DNA from: Lonicera japonica | Taxonomy: Eukaryota > Streptophyta > Magnoliopsida > Dipsacales > Caprifoliaceae | Length of the DNA: 64,000 nt | Assembly: GCA_021464415.1 (NCBI GenBank) | Contig: CM038467.1 | Location: 28,389,248-28,453,247, forward strand | Direction: 5' to 3' | Part shown: piece after piece, positions 43,380-55,391 of the stretch | Layout: each line of letters starts with the position of its first letter | Position numbering within the stretch: the first letter of the stretch is position 1 | Program-made: the position numbers and the translations under genes | Notes under the pieces: generated by a model | Told to the model about the DNA's origin: nothing | Seen by the model: the letters and a program-made list of their open reading frames with translations, nothing else | The model's database searches: none

Positions 43380-45690
43380 AAAAAAGTGTTGGAGTTTTTT
43401 CAAGGCTCCCTATTTTCTTTTGTTAATTTTTAGAAACCACGCGTGAGCCAGCCTGTATAGATAACTTGATTTGTTTTAGAAGTTGAATGCGCTAGATGAG
43501 ATCCCATCTAATAAATTCCCTTCTTTGTAGGTTTGCATCGAGGATCATCTCGAGGTCTACATCATACAACTCATCAAAAACTAGACAAATTAGCTGGATT
43601 AATGTATTAATGATCCAAATCCCATAATTTTATAACAACATAGCTATTGTTTCTTTGCTGTAAGATTCTTAATTTTTTAGTTAATGGTCATTAGTATGAT
43701 AATAGATCGAGGGAGCAGCTAGGGTCTGGTGGGTTTTGTCTTCATTTTTGAGTTGTGAAGGCAAAGCCCACCATCTGTTAAAGGATCTTGAGTTGGGATC
43801 ACTAGGTTGGAGGATGCCTCGGCCAAGTTGCACACACACATTTATAGTAATTTAGTGTGTGTTTGTGAGTGTAAAAACAAGAATTGGCCACTACATTGGC
43901 TTCAACGCCCATCTAATTAATAAATTTCACTTATTAAAGATTCATTTGGTTGAGTAAATTATTTTATATATAACTGTTTTATTGTAAATTAATAAATTAT
44001 AATTTTTTTTAACAAAATATTTTATGGTGTGAATTTTTTTTGCATAAACTTGTATAATAGTAATATAATTTCAATTATATATGTCTATATGTTTTCTTCT
44101 TTAATGTCTTAGGCATTAATTCGAGTTTGTAATTTTATATATTAGTTCATTTTTGTAATCAAACCCTTAAATAATTATATAATGAGTCCCTAAATAATTC
44201 ACAAATTATATAATTTTAAATTATTCAATTCGTAAATTAAAAGACAACCAAACGGCCTCCATCTAATTGAAATCATCAGCTCATAGTACAATTCTTAATT
44301 CTCTCTTCGTTTGATGAAGTGTGTCATCAATTGTATAGATGATTAAAGGAAGCAACTGAGATAGAGACAGGTAGTGGAATGTTATATGCTTGAAATCAGG
44401 CTGTCGATAATATTGCTAATGAAGTATTGTCTTCATTGCAACGTACTCTTTATGCACTGCCAGTATTAATTTTTAGTGTTAGCCAAAAAAACATTTATTA
44501 ATTAATTTATAGTAGCCCATAATTTTTATCTATCTTTTTACACGGAAATGCTAAATATACAAAATAGTTCATAAAAAAGTTGATTCACGGGAACACACTA
44601 GACTCTGTTCTAGTTAAAGTTATGTTTAATTAGTGGTAGGTCTTAGATCAACACATCAATTACAAGTGTGTTTATAGATTAATTTTTTTGTAGAGCTTTT
44701 ATGTGTTTATTATTCTTTTTTATACATAGATAAGTTCAACTTACTCCTAAAGTAAAAGGAAAAATATTTGCGCCCCTTAATATATAACTTTTTACTCAAA
44801 CTTGTAATTTATAAATCTATCTAGCAGTTGTATCAAGAATTATTCATAAATGCATGCTCGTTAGAATCATACTTTAAACTAAAATTATGTGCTCTAGCTA
44901 TGAAATTGAGTAAAGTTGAGAGCAATAGTAATCAGCTGATAGTTATAAATACCTGATTGGTTCAAAATTTTACATCTTTGATAAACACAATAAACACATC
45001 TTATATATCCAACTGCTGAATTGATAGATTAATAATCGAACAAAAGTTCTGAGTTGATCGATGTAAAGCATGTTAATTATTAAAAGCATTGATCGATGAA
45101 CTATTTTTGATACATCATTTAAGTTAGTAATTTGACCATTTAATTTAGTACACTCATTATTTCTCTAAGTTGAAGTTTCCACTATGAGAGCTAAGCAACA
45201 GTTTTTCAACTAAAAATAGCTCCAAAACCTCAGCTTTGGCTTCAAGTGATTGCGGATAGTTCATAATTCATAAACATATTTTGAGCTGTTTTTAGAGCAG
45301 CTTTTGAGCTAATGTTATAGCATATTTTGAGCTACATGTATGCAATTTCAATGTAGTTTTTAGGCAAGTTATAGTTGTTTTGTGAGCTGCTTTAATACAG
45401 TTTTCTGAACAATTTAATGCAAAGTTTAATTACTGTTGTTTTTTACTTTTAGTGCAGTTTTTTAATTTAAGTTTTAGCAATATAAAAAAATCGAATGAGA
45501 TAGAACTGCGCCAAAACAGAATAATTTGGGGAGGGTTTGGGGTAACCCAATCTCTACCTCGACCGAAACCGAAATCGAAAATACCCCTAGTCCACTCTCC
45601 TTCCACACACTTCACTCTCTCCCTTTCTAGCTTTCACCACCACTGATTTTAAACTATACATATGGTTTGCGTTTGTGTTGTGTTGTTTGT
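43380..45690. other. AT-rich intergenic DNA, no gene seen
   Basis: No recognisable coding region, RNA or element ends. A GC-richer, apparently single-copy segment lies around 43480-43850. Confidence 0.4.
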
Positions 45691-45714
45691 TTCAGGTTAC
45701 GATACCTCTGATCA

Positions 45715-46430
45715 GGACTACTGCTATGCCAAACAGTTGCCAGCAGATTAAGGAGTGACTGTTGACGTTGGAAAACGCCCTGCACGCTGCTTCGTCGTCG
45801 TCATCGCAGGACTCGCCAGCGTTGCCACGGGTGGTCTCTGCCTGTTCTACTACGGACAGCAACATGACCACCACAGCCAGGCCCGTACGTAGTGTTCGTC
45901 ATCAGGTACAATTTTTGATTTCTTAATTATATATTGTAATTATACATATGTATCTGATTGGCTGATTAGTATGCATATCTAATATGTAGGTACGCAGAGT
46001 GAAGCCATCACCGGAGGAAACGATGACAAGAAGAAGAATAAGAGAGGCGTCGTTACCGAAAAAAGATGGCGACGACCGTTCGTTCCCTAGGGAGGTAGTG
46101 CTCAACTACGACCCAGGGGTCCGGGGGATTCTTGATCAAGACCTTGAGGGTGGTGTTGGACATAGGATCATGCGTGAGGGACCAAATGAAGGCTGCCGAG
46201 TGCTTTCAAGAATAGAACATGCATGCAGAGCCGAGGATGATAACCTCATTGAGTGGATCGAAACGAAGGCTGCCGGGCGCTTTCAAGAATGGAAGCATGA
46301 CTGCAAGAAATAGTGTGATAAAGACAAGGACTATCTCGTTCCGATCGAGTTCGCCCACCGTCCAGCACAGTGGGAGTCCCTCTGCGCCCACTTCGACTCT
46401 CAGACCAATCAGATATTTTTTTTTGTTTCA
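45715..46430 (+). pseudogene. Fragment resembling plant En/Spm-type transposase ORF
   Basis: After a possible intron (GTACAA at about 45905 to TGTAG at about 45989), one frame reads RRVKPSPEETMTRRRIREAS to FQEWKHDCKK, stops at 46311-46313, and continues in the same frame with HRPAQWESLCAHFDSQTNQ. The pattern, a basic segment then (R/K)P-x-x-W-x-x-L-C-x-x-F, resembles the plant transposase family associated with En/Spm-like (CACTA) elements. The upstream serine-rich segment also has stops. Family assignment is tentative. No CACTA ends were found nearby. Confidence 0.4.
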
Positions 46431-46484
46431 CTGAATTGAATTGAACTTACAATTATTAGGATAGGATTTTAACTTGTATGTGTA

Positions 46485-46515
46485 CTAGGTATTACCCGTG
46501 CCGGACATTACGGTG
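46485..46515 (-). mobile_element. Possible Helitron 3' terminus (minus strand)
   Basis: On the minus strand a CCGT...ACGGG hairpin is followed by TAATAC, then CTAG and T. Only the terminus is visible. Confidence 0.25.
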
Positions 46516-46689
46516 AAACGTTTAAAAAAAGACAATTTTTTTTAATACTTGACGATAAAAAGCTGACAGTTAAAAAGAGATTGTTGCTCTTAAAGATAAA
46601 CAATTATTTACAAATAATAAGATCTGCATCATAGTCCAAGTGGTGTAACGTGGTAATTCAAATAGGCAGCTAAGGTTCCATCCTCACTC

Positions 46690-46990
46690 CCTCTCTCTCC
46701 CAAAATAATGTTAGTACTAATGGTACAAACATACATACAATTTTTTGGGAGGAGTAGCTCTTTTGGTGAAAAATGCATAGGAGGACAAATGAGGGGCTTG
46801 GTAGTTGTTTAGAAAAAGAGAGAATATAAAAGATAGAAGATGTAGTTTAGAGAGATAGAGAAAGAGAAAGTGTATGTGTGGGGGGGGACATTTTAGAGAA
46901 TAATTTTTTTTGGCAAATAATAACAGGAGACAGAGAGAGATAGTGTACTTTTGAAAAAAATAAATAAAAAATTCAAATTTCAAATCTCCT
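46690..46990. repeat. Purine-rich low-complexity DNA
   Basis: GAGAGA- and AAAGAGAA-rich on the plus strand, including a GTGGGGGGGGA run near 46877. No gene. Confidence 0.5.
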
Positions 46991-47058
46991 ACACCCCTGG
47001 GAGATAAAAGAGAGTTGAGAAAATTAATAAATTTTTGTATGAATTGTAAATTGATTTT

Positions 47059-47158
47059 NNNNNNNNNNNNNNNNNNNNNNNNNNNNNNNNNNNNNNNNNN
47101 NNNNNNNNNNNNNNNNNNNNNNNNNNNNNNNNNNNNNNNNNNNNNNNNNNNNNNNNNN
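47059..47158. other. Assembly gap (100 N)
   Basis: Exactly 100 unspecified bases, the conventional size for a gap of unknown length. Sequence on the two sides need not be adjacent in the genome. Confidence 0.99.
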
Positions 47159-47638
47159 CGTACCAGTATTAGCTGGTTTGGTTATACTAGTACGCGTCGG
47201 CGATGCAGCCCAAGCCTATTATTTTGTCTTTTTTACTTATATAAATAGATAAGTCTAATTCTATTTTGTAGTACAGTGTGTAGAATAGAGTGTATAAAGA
47301 GAAAATTAAAGTTTTTGGGATTTTACAAGAAGGATTTCTTGTGAGGGTTTTCTAGCTAGGATTTAATTAGGGTTTGAGAGGGTAAGATTAATTAGAGATT
47401 TATTCCATTAATCCGTGAGAGGGTAAATTGTGTGTTAAGTTTTGAATTTCTTTTCATCAATAAAGTTCTCTCTTTTCACGTGGAAGACTCCTATTAGGCT
47501 TCCGTCTAGTGGCATCCGTTCCGTAGTTAGCTTGGTTTGTTTGCTTTGCCTCCGTTCCAATTATATGTTAAAAATGCCTAGGTTTGCTTCGTATCGGGCA
47601 AAAGCAGGCATTCCAGCGCACTCTTTCGGCTTTATTCA

Positions 47639-48085
47639 ATCGGGAGAAGGAAAGTAATCATTCAAACCACTCCCATTATCAATCACCACTGCAGGTACTA
47701 TCTGGGCCCGACAAGACACCAAAATCGAAAGCGGGTGCGTGTGGGTTGTCCTATCGGTGGGGATCTCATCATCGGAGAAGTGGATCACCCTAGGCGCCAT
47801 AATTTGTCCGACCAAGTCGGCCAACCTTTCGAGAGTGAGATTGTCTTTTACATGGGTCTTTTGTGGAACCTCAATCATTTGCTCTCGGTGATGTTCCGAG
47901 GTTCTCAATAAATCAACAATTGAGATCTGCGTGGGGATCTTTTTCAGTTGTTCCACCACATTCTACTCTGGCTTCTTGAGAGCCTTGTGAAAGGCCTCTG
48001 TTGCTGGGTTTCTCTACTGCTTTCTCATTTCCTTAGCCCTTCCGTGGTTCTGGTCAGGTTTAAAGCATCGTCCTGACCTAGTCAT
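47639..48085 (-). pseudogene. Ty3/gypsy gag-protease junction remnant
   Basis: One minus-strand frame from 48085 reads TRSGRCFKPD, then after two TAG codons VVEQLKKIPTQISIVDLL, SEHHREQM, ILFSDDE-like VIHFSDDEIP, and VVIDNGSGLND. The last is the aspartic-protease-like active site region of Tat/Ogre-type Ty3/gypsy polyproteins. The D-x-G pattern is altered to DNGS, which is common in this lineage. No reverse transcriptase follows; the fragment ends near the gap-proximal sequence. Upstream proline-rich frames at 48190-48460 are probably shifted gag. Confidence 0.65.
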
Positions 48086-48649
48086 ATTTCCTATCTCCGC
48101 ACATTATTCACCCTCTTTCTTTTCCACTTTCAATACTATCGTCCTGGTTTCATATGTCCAAGACACCTTTGAAAGCCTTACCTTCCCTTACTTATAGAAA
48201 AAGGGGGTGGGGTTGAGATAACGATAGGTGAAGGTTTAGGGATAGTGATGGTGGCTGGTGCGTGGTTCTGAGGGTTCTGTGGAGGCGTGGTAATGGGAAT
48301 AGGTGTTGGGATAGGTTAAAGAGGGATGGTAATGAGAGCTGGTGCGGGCCTTGGTTGATGATTGACATGGATTGAGACGGGTTGGGTTGGTTGAGCACAA
48401 ATTTTGTGTTCTGTATCTTTCTGTGGTCTGGCTAGAGGGTATTTGAGAAGTCTTCACTGAGCTGGCTTAGGCTTACTTCTATGGGGTTTTCCTTTCATTG
48501 AATTTCAGTCAGGGTTGTGGGGTAAGGGAGGATGACAACTATGGATGGCTAGCTTGGGATAGCCACCGTCGGGAATGCTACATGTGGGGCCTTACCATTG
48601 AATGATGTTGAAACCTAGCCTTAGATAGGAGGACCTACAGGGCTCTAGT

Positions 48650-49280
48650 TACGTAGGGGCAAGCATATCTTTGTGTCTGTCCAAGCAAGCATATTTGTGT
48701 GCATTGATTGATAGAAGCGGCAAGTTTTGGTTGGGACAAGCTATCGCGTGCATAGAAGTGAGGCAAGCTATTTTAGCTTGCTTAATTTTGGTGTTTTGGA
48801 ATTCACTTCTCTAAGAACTGCAAAAAAAATTGGATCTTGTGCGCCGGCTATGCGTCAGGTCTCTCTCTCCCGCAAGGCAACTTTCTCTTTCTATCTATCT
48901 TTCATAAATTCAGATTATGGGTCTCAGAAATGGGTTTTAGCTTTTCCATAAAGAAAGAAAAAAAGAAAGCAATAAAACAATAAAAAAGAAAGAAAGACGG
49001 CAGGAATTCTTATTACTCACTACGCCGAGATAGATTTGTTCTATCCGCGTTCATCCATCACAGCGAGTTTGGATGGCGCGCCCTGAGAGAGAAGTAGTCA
49101 AAAGGTGCATGCGTTTGAACGTATGTCGGATCGGCTTGTTGCACCGGCTTCTCTGACTTTCTTCTTCTCTGAAGGCTAGGTCAAGTAGCCTTCCACCGAC
49201 TCAACGGATGGAGAGAAGCGCGCAAACAGAGTCAGACGTTATTTAGGCAATGCCGACCGGCACTTCAACCACTGAAATAG
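48650..49280. other. Possible nuclear insertion of mitochondrial-type DNA
   Basis: Base composition rises well above the neighbourhood. The texture (AGAAAGAAAGACGGCAGG, GATGGCGCGCCCTGAGAG, GGTCAAGTAGCCTTCC) is like plant mitochondrial intergenic DNA. I see no mitochondrial gene in it, so the call rests on composition and style only. Confidence 0.3.
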
Positions 49281-49289
49281 CAGCTAATT

Positions 49290-52200
49290 ATTTAAATAAT
49301 TCTCAATGGTGCGGTTTGGGTACCCACGTTATGTCCTTGTGTGTTTTCTTGTTTCTCTTGCTGTTTGATTATTGTATACTTTATCTATTATTCATTGATG
49401 CACGTATATATATTGTGTATGTGGATTCTTTGGTTGGTTGATCCTATTGTCAGTCAGAATTTAAACCACTTAATGTTCGTGGGAACTACTGAAAGGAGTT
49501 TCTTGGGTTATAATTATGGTTAGCGGCTAGGTTAATTACTATCATTTCCATAACATAAAACACAACTAGAAAACTCTCAAAAATCTAAATGCAAGAGCTC
49601 ATCTTGTTGGCTAGTCTTTGAGAAAGTTTGATACACATGAAAGCAAGCGCGCGTTAGCCCTATAAATTAGATTTTAAGCAATCTCCTATGGAGGATAATC
49701 TTATGAACATTAGTAGTGAAAGGAGTGTTATTGCTTTCCATCATTACACCCCCAAAATTTCTCAAATAACCCATCATGCACACATGCTTCTCTAATAGCA
49801 AGAGTCTCACAGATAAGAGCATAAAGTAATAAAACCATCCAAGATTAATCCTCTATTATGCCAAATACCCTTAATATATAAAAGCTAAGCCATCACTAGT
49901 TTTTAAAAACCCTATGACTGGTAAATTTTGATAGGTTGTTAGGAGGAAGGTATTGGCTAGAAGAGTATAACCTAGTTCTTTAAGCATCCCTGGACAAAAA
50001 TTTAACAAATTAAGAGGTTTTTCACTTTAGAACATAAATTAGGAGCGACAATATTCGACGCATAATGGGAAGCACACCACTTTAAATTGAATATGGTTTT
50101 AGCTTTTTATACGAAACAACTTGTAACAATAACCTTCATTTAATCTAAAGATTTCTAAACGCCAACACCAGATGAAATAACTGCTATGTATAAACTATTG
50201 AAGCATGCACTGAGACAGTATAGAAGGAAATGGAAACTCGCAGATAAAACAGACCATTTATGTAACAATCCTCAATCAAAATGAAACAAATTATTTTCAA
50301 TGGTTTCAACTTATTTTAAAGACAGATGATAGGTTGAAGAAGACAAAGCATTCTGTTAGAACAATTTTTTCCTAGCTACATGCCATCTTATTCCTATATG
50401 CTTTCTAACAAAAAAAGGGGAATGATTTTCGGGCGGCAATGCAATTTTGACATTACATTCCAATCAATTGGCCTTAAATTCAAGGAAAATGACACCTCAT
50501 GTGGGGAAGATGCATATTTTTAAACTTGCATAATTCTTTGTAACCATACTACATACTGTATTTACCTTTGGCCTCAAAATGCCAAATATGTTAATAGGGA
50601 TAGAGCTAATAGTTAGTTTATTGAAGAAAAGATAAAAGAGCTAGATCAAATGTATTTTCCATAATTTTGAAATTGGTTTAATAATATCACATACCAAGAA
50701 TAAATTATAATTTATAAGACTTGATGTTTGGATTTTAAAATTATGAGTAAGGGAACCCAATATATATCTTTCCAAATCTTCAAAGAACCATCATTACGCA
50801 CTTGCTAGAAAATAACGCCTTAAACCTTAAACCTTAGGCTGAATATAGAAAAGAAGAATTAGCGAAATACATAGCTTTAGTCATTCTACCATAAAGATAA
50901 TTTAGGGAGATAACCAAACCCCATATAGGGTTGCCATAAGCGTTACATGAAATGCATAAAAGTCCCAACAACACGCCCCAACATGAATTTGGTCATACTA
51001 ATAATATGCCAAGATCTTCAACAAAATTTAGATTTCCCTTACCTTACTAAAAATTTCTCATAAGTAAATCTTTGTCGTAAATAGATGATGGAAAAGAGAA
51101 ATAGGATATGCGATCAGAAGGAATTGCTTGCACAACCATTTAACAACAATCACTCTTCCAACTGATGATAACACATATAGTTTCCACAGTCATTTAAAGT
51201 AATATACAAATTATTAGAATTGCAATAAATCATTTAGGTTATATTAATTTTATCTTTCTTTAAATATATAATATTTACAAAAATATAAAAAATTGAGGAT
51301 TAGCTAAGATTTTTAAAATAAAAATGTACATAATAAGGAACTATTAAGTTTATAACTATGATTTAATAAAAAATGATAAGTTTATTTCCAACCGCCAAAA
51401 GTTCTATGAATTGAAAATCACATATGATATTTTAGGATACATAAATATGTTTGGGGCGTCATATGTACTAAGAGGAGTACGTGGTGGATGGGAGCAACTT
51501 GAATTCAAGTCCATTTTTTCCTCCACTTCCATTCTTTACAACCTATTCTCATAAGAAAAGAGAAGGGGAAATCAAACCCTCAACTTCTTAATTAAAAGAT
51601 GAAGTCCATGCCTACTACGAACAAACCCCTAGTGATTAATAATGCATTATATGTGTCATTATGCTATCTGAAGCTATTTCTAGTTAAGATTATAGTGCAT
51701 TGCAATGTTCCTTACATTAACTCTTTAGCAAACACACTTCGTCAAAATAGAAAAAATTGATAGATTACATTTGGTTTATTATTTATATTGTTGAATTGAA
51801 GAGGTTAAAAATCCATTTATTAACAATTTTAAACACTGAAGTACATCCCCAATCTCACTTTTGTCCCCATTGTTACTATTTATGTGCATAAGAACCCAAC
51901 TTTTGGAGATTTTTCCAATTACAGATTGCCCATCACAATTGATGGCAAAATAAGGTGTTCGTTACGTTATTGTTTTCCATGAAGGAAAAATAGGTATTTA
52001 ACATATAATATTTTTAATTATTTATTGACCGTGCTCTAATATATTCCTCAAAAATCACTTGTAATGAATTGATATTAGAACACAATAAAAAGAAACCATG
52101 AATAGTAGATCTTAAATACCTATTTTACAAATACGCATATGACTCACACGTGTTATTTTCATCATCAATTTTTAACAGGTTATCTTCAATTGGACTAAAT

Positions 52201-52560
52201 TGGAACAATTTTTAAATGTTCGGGGTTTTTTGCATGCAATTAGTAAAAAAATCAATCAATCAAATACAAAGATACACAAGAGGAAGTGTTGCAACCGAAT
52301 TACATAAAAATTAATGAGACTTGATCACATTTATCATACCACATAAAAGTATCATTTCACAACAAAAACATTAACCTATATAACCCTGAAAATACAGGGG
52401 AACAAAAAACACTTCCTTAGGCACATTTCAAAATTTAAATCAACATTCAAGAACTTATGTTATAATCTATTAAATAAACAAAGCCAGGCAATCATGGAAA
52501 AAAAACATTTAAGAAGAGACAAAAAACAACCATCAGATAGAAATTAAAAGTCATATATGT
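49290..52560. other. AT-rich intergenic DNA, no gene seen
   Basis: No domain-bearing frame or element end recognised over 3.2 kb. The first 250 bases contain two short overlapping frames without recognisable content. Confidence 0.45.
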
Positions 52561-52572
52561 TGTCTCAAATCT

Positions 52573-53598
52573 TTAGAGCTTCAATGTTAAGTCAAGTTTA
52601 TCGTCATTAGATGCACCACCATTGTCATCCTTGTTGTTATCATCCAAAGCAATTACTTTTGGAAATGGCTAACCTAGTTGTTGCCTCCTACAACCATCAA
52701 CATGTACTAGTTGTGTTCGGTTAACAAAGTTCCATGAATTTTGCTGGATCCTCTATGGTGATGGATTCGGTGTTAAGTTTATTCTTGTTAGTAGTTGTCC
52801 TAACGTTAGAATTGGCAGATGTGAAAAATTGTTTGTTACCAATGGGCGGATGGATGGTGTTGACAATGGAAGATGGAAATGATTTTGTTTAACCAACAAT
52901 TGTCCCCTCATTGAAATATTTTTTATTATAGGAGGTTGCATTTGTCTAGCCTGTGGTTGTCCCCTTATCGAAATATTGTTTATAATTGGAGGTCTTATTT
53001 GTCCAACATATTATTGTCCCTTCATCGGTGTGATGTTTATAGTAGGAGGTCGCATTTGAGGTACTAGTGGTTGGAATGGAAGCCTTGATTCAAAGAGGGT
53101 AACAAATCCATTTGATCTAGGTTAGTAAGTTTTTTTTTTTGGCCATTGCCACAGAGGTATCCCCACACCACATTGGGATGTGACTAATCCCCTGCCTGTT
53201 GTGGCCGGCCACCGCGTTCCACAACCGCAGAAACAACACCGGAAGGCGCTTAGTCCGAAGGCACGGTGCCTGATGGCTGCCCCCAAGTGATTATGCTGTC
53301 GCAGGGGATCGAACCTGCGATGTGCGCCTCACCACACATCCAGGCCCGCCTCCGCTAGGCCAACCTCTTGGGGTTTAGGTTGGTAAGTTGAAGGGTTAAT
53401 ACTTTTAGGTTGATCTCTAGATGGAATCTCATATTTTGGCTCATGAGATTCTAGGAAGTGGTTTACTAATGTTAGATTGGTAAAGAAGATTTTGTTACAT
53501 ACTCGACATGCGATCAAGGTATGTTGGTCTAGTCGTTGTCTTACATTACTGGCCGGATACTTGTGATTGTATCAGAAGTTGGAGCTATCACCGGACAT
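52573..53598 (-). pseudogene. C2H2 zinc-finger/EAR repressor gene, split by a SINE
   Basis: In one minus-strand frame from an ATG at 53598 there is a C2H2 finger (CRVCNKIFFTNLTLVNHFLE, closing histidine after S). A proline- and glutamine-rich middle follows, with a repeated PPIIxNISxRGQ unit. The frame ends LDLTLKL just before TAA at 52573-52575. LxLxL is the EAR motif that recruits TOPLESS co-repressors, so the parent was a nuclear transcriptional repressor of about 255 residues without the insert. The frame holds TGA soon after the start (about 53573) and TAA or TAG near 53126, 53018, 52763 and 52670, several fitting CAA or CAG changed to TAA or TAG. A SINE at 53132-53375 interrupts it, yet insert plus duplication is 258 bp, so phase is kept. 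Confidence 0.78.
53132..53375 (-). mobile_element. tRNA-derived SINE in the zinc-finger pseudogene
   Basis: Minus strand: the head CCCCAAGAGG leads into an A box (TTGGCCTAGCGGAGG) and a B box (GGTTCGATCCCC), then a GC-rich body and a poly-A tail (T-run at 53131-53140). Target duplications TAGGTTAGTAAGTT (53118-53131) and TAGGTTGGTAAGTT (53376-53389) differ at one base. It is GC-rich compared with its surroundings and well preserved. Confidence 0.88.
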
Positions 53599-53599
53599 G

Positions 53600-55150
53600 G
53601 CAAACCTACTGCAATGATATTTCACAGAAGTGCACATATATGTTATAAGTTTGAGGCAATTTATATAATTTATCATTAACACTAGCACTTAAGGAATTGC
53701 AATAACAGGGGCCTTAACGAAACGTTTCCTAGCATATTTAACGACTTTAACATTATTAAATGATTTATATGTTTTGTTATCTACATTATTATATTATTTT
53801 TTCTTAGTAAGAAATTTAGTAAATTCATTTTTCTACCTTACTGAAAGTACACATAAAATCCTAGTTTTTAGACATTTTTATAATATAGTCCAAACTTAAA
53901 TTGATTATAATTTATAAAAGCAATCATAACTATGAGAATTTCCATTATCAGCATAAGCTCTAACAAACAAAACTAACAGGGGTGTGAAAGATATAATTAC
54001 CTAATGTATAACGATATTCTCGAGAGGAAAAGGCCTCTTTGGGTTCGATTCCTTATGCCAAGATGTGGCGAAAAGTTCTTTTGGCATTCAAAACCAGTCG
54101 AGAAAAATAGTTGGATTAGAAAGTGCGATGTCCCCAAAATGATATACGTAACACAAAAGATTGGCTGGCATATCTACTACATCCGCAACATGTTACTTAG
54201 AACATAAAGTTCGTGGAACACTCATCCACATTCTTTTCCAATCCATGTTATATATCAAACACTGCGATTATTCCTTGTTTTTAAGCTAGAAAAAAGCTTT
54301 ATTAAATATAAATTTGGACCAATGAATTGTTGCTATATCAAATTGTTAATTTTTTTAAGTCATATAAATATGTCTCCTATAAGAAGTTTAGAGTAAATTG
54401 ACCAAAACAAAAAGGAGGAGTTATTATGTAAATCTCTTGAAATTTTTGGGTGCATGACAACCTAACTCCACTTCACTCCACCCAAAAAATCCTCTGCTTA
54501 CAGAAAATAAGGCACATAGTAAGTAAGCCGTTGTGGGTCATTATGAACATTAATTTATTTTATTTTTACAAAGTTTAATGATAGCATGTGATTTCCTTAT
54601 ATATTATTATTGTGATTATTATAGCATTTATTAGTGCTATTAACTTTTTAATTTATCTTTAATGTTTGCCATAATTATTACTCAATTTTACACAACTAAC
54701 TTTTTTGTTATGTATTGCAAAAAATGTGAATCGATAAAAGAAGAAGAAAAAAGAAGGAAAAGTGAACAGAATCGCGAACTTTAAATTACTTTATTATTAT
54801 ACATAACAATGTACTATGTATCTTTGTTGCCTATTATTATTTGCATGTATCATATGCGACAAATACATTTCTTAGTTAACTTATATTGAGTTTGTTTTTT
54901 TGTTAATTAGTTATGTCAAAAAAAATAAAAAAAAATTATGCTTCCACTTGTGTTTTAGCTTTCAAATTTTAAATTTTAAATCAGCCATTACAGATAGTAA
55001 CAATATTTGGTAAAAAATAAATAAATGCCACCCTACATTATGTTAAAAGTAAAATTATTCCAACTTCTACCATTTTCACTTGACAAAATAAAGTAAAAAA
55101 AATGTGCTTTTTCCATATGAATACTTTATCTATTCATACCTACCAAATAT
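53600..55150. other. AT-rich intergenic DNA, no gene recognised
   Basis: A 67-codon frame at 54004-54207 (start MYNDILERKRPLW) is slightly less AT-rich than its surroundings but matches no family I know. Nothing else is supported. Confidence 0.4.
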
Positions 55151-55154
55151 AAGC

Positions 55155-55391
55155 TCTTGGTCGAAGCGTTGGATTGAAACTTTTGATATTGTGCACGGTC
55201 CCGATCAGGTTTCGTATTTGCCTCTTTACAACTATTGGGTGCCTCCGCTTGAAGGGTAGGTGAAGGTGAATTGTGACGCTTCTACCTCAGAAGATGTTTT
55301 AGGTATGGGGATTGGATGTTATGTTAGAAATAGCAACAATTTTGTGTTTGCTACCAAATTTGTTTTTAGAGAGGGTGTAGCTTATGCCCTC
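55155..55391 (+). pseudogene. LINE-type RNase H remnant, cut by a Copia LTR
   Basis: One frame reads WVPPLEG, a stop, then VKVNCDAST (first catalytic aspartate), GMGIGCYVRNSNN and FREGVAYAL (second acidic block region). It ends abruptly at 55391, where the next base begins the Copia LTR. It is similar in type to 7872-8405 but not the same copy. Confidence 0.75.

Noticed and set aside
47015..47248. Frame running across the N gap
   Set aside because: The central part is unknown sequence, so the frame has no meaning.
48190..48460. Minus-strand S/P/H-rich frames
   Set aside because: Probably out-of-frame or decayed gag of the gypsy remnant; too degenerate to call a gene.
53290..53373. A tRNA gene on the minus strand
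   Set aside because: The boxes belong to a SINE bounded by a 14-bp target duplication and poly-A tail.
54004..54207. 67-codon frame MYNDILERKRPLW...
   Set aside because: No recognised motif, no homologous frame elsewhere in the window, short; left as intergenic.
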